This document shows positions 33,249 through 45,894 of a stretch of 64,000 nucleotides of DNA, piece by piece. This DNA is from Balanoglossus misakiensis. Taxonomy: Eukaryota > Hemichordata. Below the pieces are notes generated by a model. That model worked only from the letters and a program-made list of their open reading frames with translations, had not been told where the DNA came from and made no database searches. The translations under genes were made by a program, and so were the position numbers. Every line of letters begins with the position of its first letter. The first letter of the stretch is position 1. The DNA is taken from positions 3,534,001-3,598,000 of the forward strand of contig CM082583.2 in NCBI GenBank assembly GCA_040954595.2, written 5' to 3'.

Positions 33249-35135
33249 TTCACACCACTTAACTTGCAGAACTTTGCAGAAACTTAGAATACAAACCAGG
33301 GAGGTCTATCAATCTTCTGAATATTGAAACATTCCAAAGCGTTGATAGGGGTGATCTCCCGTTACCTAATAGTTGTTGCTGGGTGTGGCATAGGCTTTAT
33401 AGGTAGCTTGCCTAAATGCCTAAGGTCAGTGATCATATGTTGCAACATGTGGTTCACCTTTAGCTTGCCTGTCTGTTTCTGTAGTAGCTCCATGAATTGT
33501 AGATCTACCAGCATCTATAACAGACTACGTTGGCGTGCAGTGTCCATCAACATACGTTGGCTATGTATAGGTTTGTATTATCACCAACTAGTTCAAATCA
33601 TGTTATTTTTTTAATTTTAATGAAATATGCAATATTGCGACAGTTTGGGACAAAATTGTGCCATTTTTGAAGGAATAAAATTCAATTGTCCGTTAACTGT
33701 CCTTTTACTCTCATCAAAAATTAACTTCTTATTTGTCCAGTTTCTACCGTACGCGACTTGCCGAACAGACTAACAGGTTAACAAATGTGGTGTTCTGCAA
33801 TTCTGCACCCCTTTGCCAAGGGCGTCATTGAACAAACTTTTTACTTTTAGAATAGCCTTATAGACTTCATTGGAAGGTTTTTCGGATTAAATGTAGGAAC
33901 TGTATCATCCTTGATAATTTATTGGTCAAATCCAGAGACTTGTTGTGTCATCTTAATTTAAATGAACAAACGCCACGATGTTTTGACTGACGCATTAGGT
34001 AAATTAAATCAAAATCTCTCCGGTTTGTATGTATAATAAATGGCATTTTTTTCATTAGAGGTTATTAATATTTATGATGTAAGATTGATTATACCTTCAT
34101 GACAACGTTATGTACGTGAATGACCCGGGTGTCCTGAAGACTACGATTAATCATGTGATGCTGACATTTGATGGCGAGTGTGGGCTGTTCGGCAGGCTGT
34201 AATGTATGCTTCAATTCAAAGATAGAAAGACAGATAATCTCTTACACAATCAAACATCTAACATCTGGGTTTATCTTCAGAATTTTGGAATGCGGCAGTA
34301 AAATCTATAATTTTAATGTTTTTAACTGCTTTTGCAAATCTGTGGGAGAAAACACAAATAAAAGCGACTTATATTTGTACATTTCCCTTGAAAATGTTAC
34401 AGCCATTAAATAACGTACGTGTTGAACACGATTGGAACTATTTTGGGATAAACTCTCAGCACACCTACACACTCGCACAACAAAACAAAATGATGAATAT
34501 GTCGAGTGTGTAGGCTGCATGTACTGTGCTGGGAGTTTTACAGAGTTAATTACCAGTCCATGCAGTCATCCCAAAATAGTTTCAATCGTGTTAACGCAAA
34601 CCTGATAACAGAAATTAAATCGAATGTCACCTATTTTTCATTTGCACATTGATTTGTTGGCCAGGGCTATTTTCGGATTTCCTATATGCTCTTTCACAAC
34701 GACACTGTAGCTATCGAATATTTACATGGCGAAATTATGCTCGCCGCAAATTGTACATGGTGTATATATCTATGAGAACAATAACTAATGCAGTTGCGTA
34801 GCAATGCATATGACAGTTTGAGGCTGTGTGGGAGATATCATAATGATCAACCAGCTATGCACATCTTCTGACACAAGGGACCACGGACACTTCGGTTGTG
34901 ATACAACCAGCTAGCATTTCCAACCGTTTCACTTTTTTCCTTGCTGAAATTGGAACAGAACGAAATACATAACAATTTCTTACTGTCTCCTTGCGAGTAC
35001 AAAGATACACCCATGTCGTAAGTAACCCAGGAGATGCAATGCTTTCAATGTTATCTGAATGTACCGTGTGAGTGTTGAATTTCCAATAGTTGCACACACG
35101 CCTGAGTTGCACACAGGTATATATACAAAGTACAT
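33249..35135. other. Stretch without a recognised gene
   Basis: Only short frames with no recognisable domain. Confidence 0.35.
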
Positions 35136-35391
35136 TAGAGAGAGGGGGAGGGAGGGAGAGGGGGAGTGACAGAGAGAGCGACAGAGAAGGGGGGGATAGA
35201 AAGAGAGGGGGCGAGAGAGGAGAGAGGGGGAGCGAGAGAGGAGAGAGGGGGAGGGAGAGCGACAGAGAAGGGGGATAGAAAGAGAGGGGGAGCGAGAGAG
35301 AGGGAGGGAGGGAGAGCGACAGAGGGAGGGGAGGGATAGAAAGAGAGAGGGGGGGGTAGGGAGAGGAGGGTGGGATGGAGGGAGCGAAAAC
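35136..35391 (+). repeat. Polypurine (GA/GGGA) tract
   Basis: About 250 bases, almost entirely A and G on this strand, with imperfect internal repeats of GACAGAGAAGGGGG and GATAGAAAGAGAGGGGG. Long frames across it on either strand are low-complexity artefacts. Confidence 0.95.
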
Positions 35392-38300
35392 ATAACTGAC
35401 TTCGTTATTTTGTCAATTGTGCCCCTTTCAGTTCTAGACCGATTGCCTGACAACTATCACGAATTTCAAATAGATGCATGCACTTTGATTCAAAATCCTA
35501 TGGACCATTTTTAACAATCCGGATAAAGTTGCTGTCCCCGAAGTGCCATGCCTTAGTCACTAACTTTCCCCGTGTGAACTTCTGCATCTTTTCATGAGCG
35601 AACTCGCGAAACTGAAAAGATGGACTGAAACATTTTTCTTGACAAAATACGGGCTTGTGTAAGTTATTCTACCCCACGAGTTTTATCATGTCTTAGCTTA
35701 AATGTTGCGTAGGAACTAGCTAATACGATAACCTTTAAACAAAACAACAACACAATGTGATGTGGTGGTTTTCTTTAGCAATGTGTACATTTGTATATAA
35801 TAATTATATTAAAGCCCCTGGAATTGTTATAATGTGATTTGACCCCCTAGCACTAAGTAAAAGTGCTTGCGATAGAAACACGTCTAAGCCATGGGGGATT
35901 ATAGTCGCAACTTAGATAAGAATGAAACTGATCGATGAAGAGATTTAATCTGATGAAGCAACTGTACGGTTTTTAACCTTACCTTACCCCATTTTATTTA
36001 CCGACTCTAAACGTTTGAGAGTCAAATAAATGCGGGCGTTAATAAGCATATTTACACGTCGACAATAAAATGAAAGTCCGAGATCAGATAGTTAAATGTA
36101 CAGTGGCATTCCGATTTAATTGGTGTTATCATGAACTGCCCACAGTTACATTTTGACGTCTGCAAAACACGCAAATGAAACTCGCCCTCCCCCAAAACAG
36201 CGTTCCTATTTTTGAAAAGCATATTTGAACCACAAAGATTTTGTTTTACTCTGTAAAAGCAAGTGTCTTTAAAATTTACTGTAAAATAATCTACTCTGGC
36301 TACTGCTCTGCGAATAATGCATTATTTTAAGAAAGTGGACCGAAACGGCAAATTCCGTAGGGCGTTTATATATTGATAATTGTCAATTATAGATGGAGTT
36401 GCGTTCTCTCCAGCGTCTGATATTCATTGAAGCATTGCAGATAGAGGTCGTGACCTTCTGGTATTCGGACTCTTTACCCTATAAAACATTGCTAACTTAT
36501 GTGTACAGATAACATACGTGGATGTTATCTGTGAGTTTAACATCGTTAGCTGGTTTTTCATGCATAAAGATAATTCAGAAAGAGCGGTTAATGAAAAAAA
36601 TTTATTTATAATAATAATAATGAATGAATAGCCACCAGTGTTTATACGTTCTGATAATTTGCATGAAAATGTTGTTGTTTGCCAAAGTCAACATAATTAG
36701 ATAAATGTGTAACGCAGTTTAATTTCACTCTAATAAACTTCTTTAAAGGTCTATGTGTGTGCGTATAAATGAATGATTATCAATAAACACTAACATGTGT
36801 CTGTAAATGGGTTATCCTTCAGTATAAAATATATAAATAAATAATGTTATGGTCATCAGACTTTTGCTCTAAAGTCCGCGTAAACACGTTGGTCGCTGGG
36901 TAACCAGAAACAAATGCGCAGTCGCAGTCATTCAATGATAAAACATCTGCTGGCGTGCAATCTAAATGTGAAGAAATTAAATGCGACCCGATAATCCCGA
37001 AGAAAACATGTGCAGAAATAAAAGTACACAAAATAATTGATTTGAAATACTGTAAGATAAGTAACATTAAAGACATTTAAGACAATAAACACTATATAAA
37101 TGTTGTTTCACCTCATGCGAACAATGGCCGAAGTTCCGTCAAATAAAATTGACCCTGGCATAGAAACAGCGCAGCTGCCTTCGCATATCAGCATCATTCC
37201 CATCAGAAGAAGACATCACATAGCCAATGTACTTTTTTGATCTAAACTAAAGAGGTTTACCATAAAAGTAGTATACAAGGAATTCTCTGTGATTTCCAAG
37301 ACTTTGGGAAACTAGCCATACACTTCGATCCGTCCTTGTAGTATTTCCATTATGTGCACAAATGTTGCTCAGTTTCTGTAATGCTTTGACTGGACAAACC
37401 AAGACAAGATCGTCTTCGTGGAATAAACATTTGCAACGTGACAAGGCACATCGACAAAATAGCCAAAAATGCCATTTATTTGGGCTTCAATACTGAAAAT
37501 AAAACATTTAGAATTCGTCACGAATGCAAATGAAAAATGTGACCTTCCCCAGAGTGAGTTTTGCAAAATGTGACCTTACTCTCAAGGGCGGATTTGTAAA
37601 ATATGATCCACCCGCCTGTGTAAGTTTTGAAAATAGACTGTTGATAGAACACTAAGTTGCTGGTCGAAAAGATATAACAATGAATGTCCTTGGGTCAAAT
37701 GGATGTGCACGGTTATTCAGGTCGGGGTGGACCGACAAATTGTTGTGCTTGCTCTTCCATAAAAAAGTGAAACATGAAAACATTAAAGTGGTTAACCTAT
37801 CCAATTAAATCAAATATAATGACCCTCATTTGAACGATCAGAGAATGGGGTCATTTGACGATGGGCATTGCTTTGTTAACTTTTATTTCCGACGGCTGCA
37901 AGATGCCGAGTAACAGAGTAAATTTTGAAGAGAAGCTTAAATTTTGTGAGAATAATGCACGCTTAAGGCATGCCTTAAATTGTTCTGCAATGCGCCCTAT
38001 GAGGGTACGGGTACTCCGTTATATGTTAATACATAATAATTCCCGATTGGTGGCATACGGTTGAATTTAATTGAGTTAAAACATCAAGCTCCAATACCTG
38101 CCAACATTACTTTCAAACTTAGATTGTTCCATTTGAATGAGATAGCTGGTGTGTATCAGTACACACCACGTTTAATAATAAATGATTGCCTCACCCGTTT
38201 ATTATTCTTTTCGAAGATAGTCGCATGCAGCCTGGCCTGTATCTAATGTAACATCAAACAAACAATACGGGATACAGCTTTGGTTGGAAATTCTGAAGTG

Positions 38301-38792
38301 TTTCGATCAATGAAAAATGCATGAGAGGAAACGAGGAGCCCATGGTTCACAACTTGTCACGTTTGTTGTGCACTTTGAAAAATGTGTGAACACATTTCAC
38401 ATCTGCGCGTCACTCAAAGATTGCCAGCTGTTTGCATCGAATAATGATTGTTTCACATTCATGGGTGAATTATATTGTTCTAAAACACGATTTCCCAAAT
38501 ACTCCTAGCTTTGTCGAATGCTCACGTACCATTTTGTCAAAACATGCAGGGTATAGGTGTTTATAAAATCAGATGTTGTCGTGGTATTAAAGCCATGTTT
38601 CTGCGTGAAACTTGTGTTGGCCGATTTTCACAGAGAAATCAAACGCCAGGTTTCAAATTGACAAACATTAGCCTCGGGTGAAGCATTGGCTTTATTTTTG
38701 ATCGGTGATGTTGATGAAAAATAGAGAGCAAATAAGACCGACATTCTTATTTGCTACACAAAGGGGGGGGGGGGGTCAGGGTTAAGGAAATG
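35392..38792. other. Stretch without a recognised gene
   Basis: AT-rich. Short frames only. A G-run of about 14 bases lies at 38763-38775. Confidence 0.35.
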
Positions 38793-39520
38793 TTAAAGGG
38801 ACAAAGTCTCTCTCTCGCTGCCCTTTTTCCATTAATTATGTTTGATACAAGACACTGTTTATGTTATTCTACATGTGGATATATAATGAATGAATGTTTG
38901 ACCACACACAACTTCCATCCCGTTTGTAGGATTTGAGAGTAAAAACTCGCCCAAAATGAATAAATTGTAGAGACCGATTATTCATTTTGGTGAGTTTTTT
39001 TCACTCTCGTATCTACAAGTGTGATGGAAGGTGTGTGTGGTCGAATGTTCATTCACTATATGTAATTAAGGCCAGAAAGAAAAAAAATCTTGTTCATCGG
39101 ATTTTTTGGACCTAGTTCCAGGAACGGCGAGCGAATATTTTTTTTTTAGGCTGAAGGTAAATGCGGTTCTCTGGCATATTTGCTCAGATGCAGACAGGGC
39201 GAGATAATTGTTTCCCTCTTTACCAGAAATATATAAGACAAAAACACTGATACATGTACTTGTAACTGAATTCAATACTATATTTCCCAACAATAACATA
39301 GGCCATTACATTTACAGTTGGTGTTTGCACAACATATTCTGGCCACCAGCGGCAGTGACTAAGAATTTTGTAACGCGGAAGTAGAATATTTGCCGAGATC
39401 CAAAAAAAATAAAAATTTCCAAATCAGCCAAAGTAGAAGCGGCGATTCCGATGAACAATTTATTTTTTCTTCCTGGCCTAATGGATAAAGGGCAGTGAGA
39501 GAGAGACTTTGTCCTTTTAA
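38793..39520. mobile_element. Family A MITE interrupted by a nested element
   Basis: Left terminus TTAAAGGGACAAAGTCTCTC and right terminus AGACTTTGTCCTTTTAA belong to one family A copy. Between 39070 and 39478 it is split by an unrelated element. A short piece of the right arm (between ATATG and TAATTAA) is also missing relative to the copy at 46500. Confidence 0.85.
39070..39478. mobile_element. Nested PIF/Harbinger-like MITE
   Basis: 409 bp with terminal inverted repeats of about 32 bp. The left starts GGCCAGAAAGAAAAAAA and the right ends TTTTTTCTTCCTGGCC, each followed inward by TTGTTCATCGGA or its complement. It is flanked by TAA at 39067-39069 and 39479-39481. A 3-bp TAA duplication with GG-starting termini is the Harbinger signature. 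No transposase frame. Confidence 0.75.
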
Positions 39521-40307
39521 CATATTGGCATATTTTGAGAACAAGTTAACTAAAATTGATGGTACTGTACATTATCTCTTAATGCAATTTAATCAAGCTA
39601 TAGTTCTTCAGAACTGGAACTAGTTGACTCTTTGAATCAGATGGCCTAATTAGACGTTTGAATGATTTGCAGGTACATCTATACCATTTAATTCCGGGAA
39701 CCCTCTAAGATATATGTTATTACATGTGTTCTGACTGTGGTGCAGATATGGCATTACAAGCAATCATTTCTGTAAATGTATCGTCATCTTAACAATAACT
39801 TTTTTGAGCTGATGAAAACACACAGAATAATACAATAGATAATGATTTCCACCAATTTGTAATTGGTAGGCTTTATTTGCATAACTAATTTCTCACTTGT
39901 ATACGAATTATAACATTTGATGATTCTACACTTTACACGACACTACCACACGATGGAAAAATGAAGCAACGTTTGAAAACCCCAAGCTTATCAATCAAGC
40001 ACTTCCTACCAAAACTGTTCACAGACCGTTTCAAGTATGCAGTAGTAAGCTAAAATTCTGCATGTTTATATTGTTAAGAATGGGACTAATGCTAAGGTAT
40101 TCTATACAGAGAAAGACATAATCAGTATGCTTGAATTCCTTACCGACAACATATATATTTGTTGGATTTAACGGACTCGTTTTACCAACAATGTACAGGG
40201 ATTCTTGCTGACTTGTTTCCGTACTCATACGATGCAGAATTTATCCAGAACTTAGTCAAACAGAAAAAGGCCTGTTCCAAATTCAACTTTACATTCAGAT
40301 ACATAGA
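39521..40307. other. Non-coding stretch
   Basis: No gene or repeat recognised. Confidence 0.35.
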
Positions 40308-40309
40308 TA

Positions 40310-40472
40310 CAGTCAAACCTGTGTTAGTGGCCACCTCTATATAATGGCCACTTTGTAACACTCCCTGTGCAGTTAACATGTGCGTTAAATTGACCTGTAT
40401 ATAAAGGCCACCTGTGTGCAAAGGCCAGTTTAGGAAAGTCGCTTGACTGGCCTCTATAGATAGGTTTGACTG
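40310..40472. mobile_element. pogo/Tigger-type MITE (TA duplication), copy 1
   Basis: 163 bp starting CAGTCAAACCTGTGTTAGTG and ending CTATAGATAGGTTTGACTG, flanked by TA on both sides. Inner repeats of GTGGCCACCTCTATATA character are shared with copies at 53671-53830 and 55497-55635. Confidence 0.8.
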
Positions 40473-40474
40473 TA

Positions 40475-42362
40475 ATATTATTTCCATGATGATTAATACC
40501 ACATTCTATGACTATCGTCCTATGACCTATTCTGCTGGAATTAGCATCGTCTGCTTTTTATTTGACCCTACCCGCCACCTTTCTGCTATAGGCTGTATGA
40601 CAAACGAGGTCATTTCAACTTCACTGTTATCAATTTTTCACACCTTGACAGCACTATTCTACTCTCACCAGCGTATAGGGGTATGCATTTCTAGGCTAAT
40701 TTGTTATGCAAGAGAATTTGATTCATATGGTGAGTATTAATTACCTACTAAATTCAATTAAGGTAATATATGTGTTTTATTACCGATTTCGATATTGCTA
40801 AGATGAATCCAAAATTGGCTATGTAAAGAAATTAGGTTAGTTTTCATATTTAGGTTAAGATCTGAAGGTTTGCAATGAAAAAGCTTGTAGCTGACACAGG
40901 GTTAAAACATTTCAAGCACTGGCGATGTACGTATAAGGCTTATATTTTAACAAATGAATAATTCACACAACTTGCAAGTTGTATACGGCTGTCGCCGAAA
41001 ATGATATTGTACCCTCACAATCATCGACATTTGACTAATCTAGTTAGTGTCATGAAACTATGCTGGTGACAGCCAACTTACCAGCAGGCACTTCGGAAAC
41101 ATTGCAAGTCGCCTGTGTTCTTTGTCACGTGACTGGTGTAGAATGTATTTATATTTGGCTGTGAATAATTTGTTTTGTTTAATTGAGATACATTAAATTT
41201 GGAAAGCAATCGGCGTGTCGTTGTGTTCGCTCTATTATTTAGCATGGGGTGTGCAGATTACTGTTGAAACGCGCTTTTTGCATGTTTTCACGTGTGTGTC
41301 ATGCCAACTGAATGCAAATGGGAGAAAACGAATAGCTGTAACAACAAAAGGCAATTAGTCAGGAGTTATTCTTGAGAGACTCATTGGGAATTGTCTTTAC
41401 TTCATTTTCCTCTAGTGCTTTCAATGATTTGTATGAACGTCGTAAAAATAACATATTCTGGGGGGGGAGGAGTTTAATGTACCGAGTCAAGGCTTCAATA
41501 CATCGATAGCGGAAGTACCGATGCAAGACGACCGTCGTTGGAAATGCGCATGCGCCCAACAGAGGGACTCGCTGCAATCATTTATTAATGTCAATCGGGA
41601 TGGTATAACGGATTTTTTGGTTAGTATATATGGTCCCAATAGCAAAACTCTGTAATTATGAGATTGCATTCATGTAGCGTGACTTGAAAACAAGAAAGTA
41701 TTATTTCATCATGCATCACTGAGGGAAATGTCAAGCAGTTGTTTATGTCTCAGGTGCACCAGGTCTAGTATCGTTGTTTATAGGCATGTCGATAACATTA
41801 TGAATTATTACATAATTAAACTAGAGTCGGTCATCATTCTCGTAAATATTCAAATTGTGCATCTGCTCTGTCCATACATGATTGCTTCGCTCATTTCGTG
41901 GTTTTGGAGAACAATCGCGAAGAATATACTCGTGTGGGCGTGATAAATATTTTCAACACAAATTGATTGCACCATAATTTGATAGCTAGGTGAACGACAA
42001 AATGTGATAGCGGTGGACATCATAGCCGTGAAATGAAATGCAATATTAAAAAGTAACCATATAACTTACAACATCTCCATCGAGGGAAACGCTCACGCTG
42101 AAGGTCAATCGTGATATGAATATTCCTTAACCCTTTTAAGTCGTACTTTACTAGTATTTCTCTATATTTAGCTACTATTCATTACATGAAACAGGTTCTT
42201 AAGTGCAATATTCACACGTGACCAACAGCAATCGTGGCCTTGGTTGAATTCATGTGTTTCATTATAGACACCAGTAGACCAAGGCATTCTTGTAACCAAG
42301 AAAATGTTTTGACTTAATCTTTGACCATCTAAATGATTACAATCACTACTAATTTGCATATG
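40475..42362. other. Stretch without a recognised gene
   Basis: Short frames only; a short G-run near 41460. Confidence 0.35.
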
Positions 42363-42515
42363 CCAATATACTTAAATGGGCGTGTCTAAGTTTTCGATTG
42401 ACCTTGTACTGGCGCACTTTTTTCGCGTTACCACCCAGTGAAAATCTGTGATTGGCCAGATCTCAACTTTCCATTTATAACTGTGCCCGCATTTGCAAAG
42501 GTGGCTGTATACTAA
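42363..42515. mobile_element. Decayed family B MITE
   Basis: Retains GTGAAAATCTGTGATTGGCC and TTTTTTCGCGTTACCACC from the family B core and a weak GGTGGCTGTATAC right end. The terminal repeats are eroded. Confidence 0.5.
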
Positions 42516-42911
42516 ATATGAACGAACAATGCAAGCTTATGAATGCACTACCAAAGAGCCTTTCTTGACAATGACTAATTAACATGCATACAGTCTTCTA
42601 CAAAACGTGCGGCCGGTGACATATGGCAATCTTATCAACACAATGAATACATTTGCACGACATATGTCTGTACTTTATTTTGCACTAATTTGTTGATCAG
42701 CCAGTTACTGCCATACGCTATGACATCTTTTGAATAATGAAAGACAGAGAAATCCTGATAAATACTTTTCTACTAAGTCACTGACGCACATGATATGCAT
42801 AGATAAATCATGTATGACACGTGTACAATGCAACAAATTTAATCGGTGAGGAAAGTAGCGCTGGAAATAACGGAAATGAAAAAAATCACACGAGAAGGAT
42901 GCTGATTTACA

Positions 42912-43112
42912 TTAAATGTATACAGTCACATTATGCAAAATTTAATCATAATTACCACGGGGAATTCAAATATAGCCAATCACATATTTTCAGTGGGTGA
43001 TGGCACACGCGGAAAAAGTGCGCCGGTCACCACGTGGCCAGTCGAAAATTTAGATATGCCCTTTTGACCATTTATTGGCATATGAGCATTTCAGATGACA
43101 GTCTACCTTTAA
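42912..43112. mobile_element. Family B MITE, diverged copy
   Basis: Starts TTAAATGTATACAGTCACA and ends GACAGTCTACCTTTAA, with the core CAATCACATATTTTCAGTGG. Its right TTAA (43109-43112) is also the left flank of the next element. Confidence 0.8.
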
Positions 43113-43721
43113 AGGGGAAATCCGTCGTAGCTGATTTCTACATAATTTGGTAGCTTTGATGTCACTCTTTCAGAAAAAAACATATTCGCCATGTATAGGT
43201 CGCGCGATTTTTTACAAAATCTAGAGAAAGTTCCAATATGGCGTTTACTGTAATTTGAATCATGGGAAAAAAAGCGCCAGGACCAACTTCCGCCCACCTT
43301 AGTGTGGGTGATACCATTTTCCGATTGGTGTCACTGCGTCACAAGCTAAGCGTATTTGCATATTTTCGATGGGTTATAGCTCATGAAAACTGTCAATAGA
43401 TGACAAATTTTCGACTTTGCTGATGATTGTTTATCAACTGATGCAAAGAACAAACAATAGCTATGAAAATACGCCTAGTCTGTCGCCCAGTGACACCTAT
43501 CGGAGAATGGTATCACCCACACCATGGTGGGCGGAAGTTGGTCCTGGCGCTTTTTTTCCCATGATTCAAATTACAGTAAACGCCATATTGGAAATTCTGC
43601 CAACTTTCCCTAGATTTTGTAACAAATCGCGCGACCTATACATGGCGAATATGTTTTTTTCTGAAAGAGTGACATCAAAGCTACCAAATTATGTAGAAAT
43701 CAGCTACAACGGATTTCCCCT
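43113..43721. mobile_element. Family C foldback MITE, arms about 240 bp
   Basis: Starts AGGGGAAATCCGTCGTAGC and ends GCTACAACGGATTTCCCCT, flanked by TTAA at 43109-43112 and 43722-43725. The arms (43113-43360 and 43474-43721) are about 95% complementary and enclose a loop of about 110 bp. Open frames across the arms on opposite strands give matching peptides only because of the inverted repeat. Confidence 0.9.
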
Positions 43722-43725
43722 TTAA

Positions 43726-44479
43726 GAAGTCAACACTGGTGAAGTAATGATGTGGAATGAATATGAGCTTTTGGTTAGTGCCGTGAAACATATGGTCACT
43801 TTTTGAAACGAGACAACGTTTCTAAATCGAGATGAAAGCTTCAAAAGCTCTGCGGCAATTTTGATTGACATGACTATGAGTCTTTATATCTATTTTTGAG
43901 GGAAGGGAAAGGGAACTTTGAACCAATGGCCCTAGTTTTCCGATGGCTCATTGAAAAGAATATTACTTATATAACTCTAGTCAACGAGCAATACGTTTAA
44001 CTGCCCTACTGAAGAACTTGAAAATTCAGTTATACTCTTAACTGATGAATCACAAGTAAGAGCGAATACATTATACCGCCCTGAATCTCTACGACGTTTC
44101 TTTCATAGTGCTGAAACAATGTTTATATCGTGGATTTCATCTTACTGTCATCAATTTTCGAATACACTGCATTAGCGCTACCACCAAAGGCACTTAACCG
44201 CCATGCATAACTATCAATCTCTTGTTTGTGCAATTTCGTTTCACGACCCTTTACCAGTTGTTTCGTAGCCGCATTAAATCAGATGGCGTCATGTGTGTTA
44301 ATGATGTAATGTATTGAATTGTTCACTGCAACACCTGCATGGGATGGGGTCAATATATAATTGGTGTCGAAGCTGGGAGTAATAAATTGTTCTATTGAAA
44401 TGATTAATGCATGATTTTAACACGCGCAACGTTATTGTGTCACTATTCTCGTTGTTATGTACTCGACGATATAGCGCAC
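43726..44479. other. Non-coding stretch
   Basis: No gene or repeat recognised. Confidence 0.35.
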
Positions 44480-44630
44480 ATAGCGTAGCATGACATGGCA
44501 TAGTAGCATTGACTGGAATATTGACGCTGCATAACAAAACATGGCGTGGCGATGTGGGGGCATGGTATGGGGTGGTATGGGATGACATACATATCAAAGC
44601 AAGCCATAGCATAGTATAGCATTACGTATT
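44480..44630. repeat. Degenerate CATGG/CATAG-type simple repeat
   Basis: A loose array of CATAGCG, CATGGCA, GGTATGGGG and CATAGTATAG units; low complexity, not coding. Confidence 0.5.
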
Positions 44631-45894
44631 ATTTGGATTTTGATTCATTCCAATATTCCTTGGACAACTGATATACAATACATATGATCTCAAATCTGGA
44701 AGGCAGAGTCTTTGCTCATACGGATAGAAAACGAGGATTGGCAGTGAACCATTCCGTCAAATCGCATGGGACAGTCGAAATCATGTATCGGTAATTCACA
44801 GATTGTTTCGTTAATCCCCGACTTTAAAGCAACATTCATATATTTTGTTCATCACACACCTGGGGGAAATAAAAACGAGAAGCACTTGTTTCTCTCTCCC
44901 TCCGGTGTTTTTGTTTCTTCACATTATTGACATTTATAAGTTATAAATAATGGATCTGTCTAAGAATGAAATCTCTATAGATAAAATCACATCGTAATGT
45001 TATAAAATGTCATTAAGCGGTTGCGCCAAGTAGAATATCCCTATTTTCAGTACTGATGTATTGATTAAAATGCTTCTGGAAAACGACTGCAGGTTATTTG
45101 GTAAAGTACGATCCAAAGGTCCACGTGGCAACGGTTATATTAGTCTCTAGATGTACTCGACGTATTCATTGCTCACTATATTTTTGGACGTTCAGAACTA
45201 CTGTTATTCAAATATAGCTTTGCGAAACATGGCATAATAAGAGAGGACTAGAGAATTCACCTACCATGCACAATTTCCAGAAGAGTATTTCTAGCACCCT
45301 GCGATTTATAGGCGACAACTGAAACAGTTTCGGTGTCGCGTCGCGTCGCGCAGTGGAGGAACTCATAGCATTTTCATATTTCAATTGAGTCATAATATTA
45401 GACTCGATGTTGATTAAATTGAATGACAATGTTTTAGCTTTGTTATTCAGAAATAACTGTATAGGCCCTACGCGTTGTCAACCAAAACTGAGAATTGAAC
45501 AACATCATACTATACATGCACTTTATCAAGATACGAGCTAGCTGGAGAGACTAGCGTAGTTGTTATGGATACCATAATTTACATACGTGACATTAACATA
45601 TTAACGATATCATGCATCCCTCAAACGTTTCGTGTAGTGTCAGTCTGGTGTAGTCTAATTGCAAACGCAGTCATTTAAATATAAGCAGCATATATACGCA
45701 CGTGGTTTTGTTAGTGATAAACAGATCTTCACAGATCTTGATTAGTGCAGTCTGTCGCTGCCGACAGTTCGGAAGGTCCCACGAAGCCGTGGATTATGCG
45801 ATATTGTTATCCAGCTGAACCGATTCATTGCTTGTCTACAATGCTCCGAGTGTATCCGACCGCTCCACAGCTGCAACGACGGGGGTACAGTCGG
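44631..45894. other. Region upstream of the receptor gene
   Basis: No gene recognised up to about 45740. The last 150-200 bp probably hold the promoter and 5' UTR of the receptor gene. Confidence 0.35.
45680..45685 (+). promoter_or_regulatory. TATA-like element, receptor gene
   Basis: TATAAG within TTTAAATATAAGCAGC, about 215 bp before the preferred ATG. AT-rich context makes chance occurrence likely. Confidence 0.15.

Noticed and set aside
34980-35453. 157-codon Ser/Pro/Leu-rich minus-strand frame
   Set aside because: Produced by the polypurine tract read on the pyrimidine strand.
43109-43725. Two similar peptides on opposite strands (43109-43297 and 43417-43725)
   Set aside because: They result from the two arms of the family C foldback, not from a gene pair.
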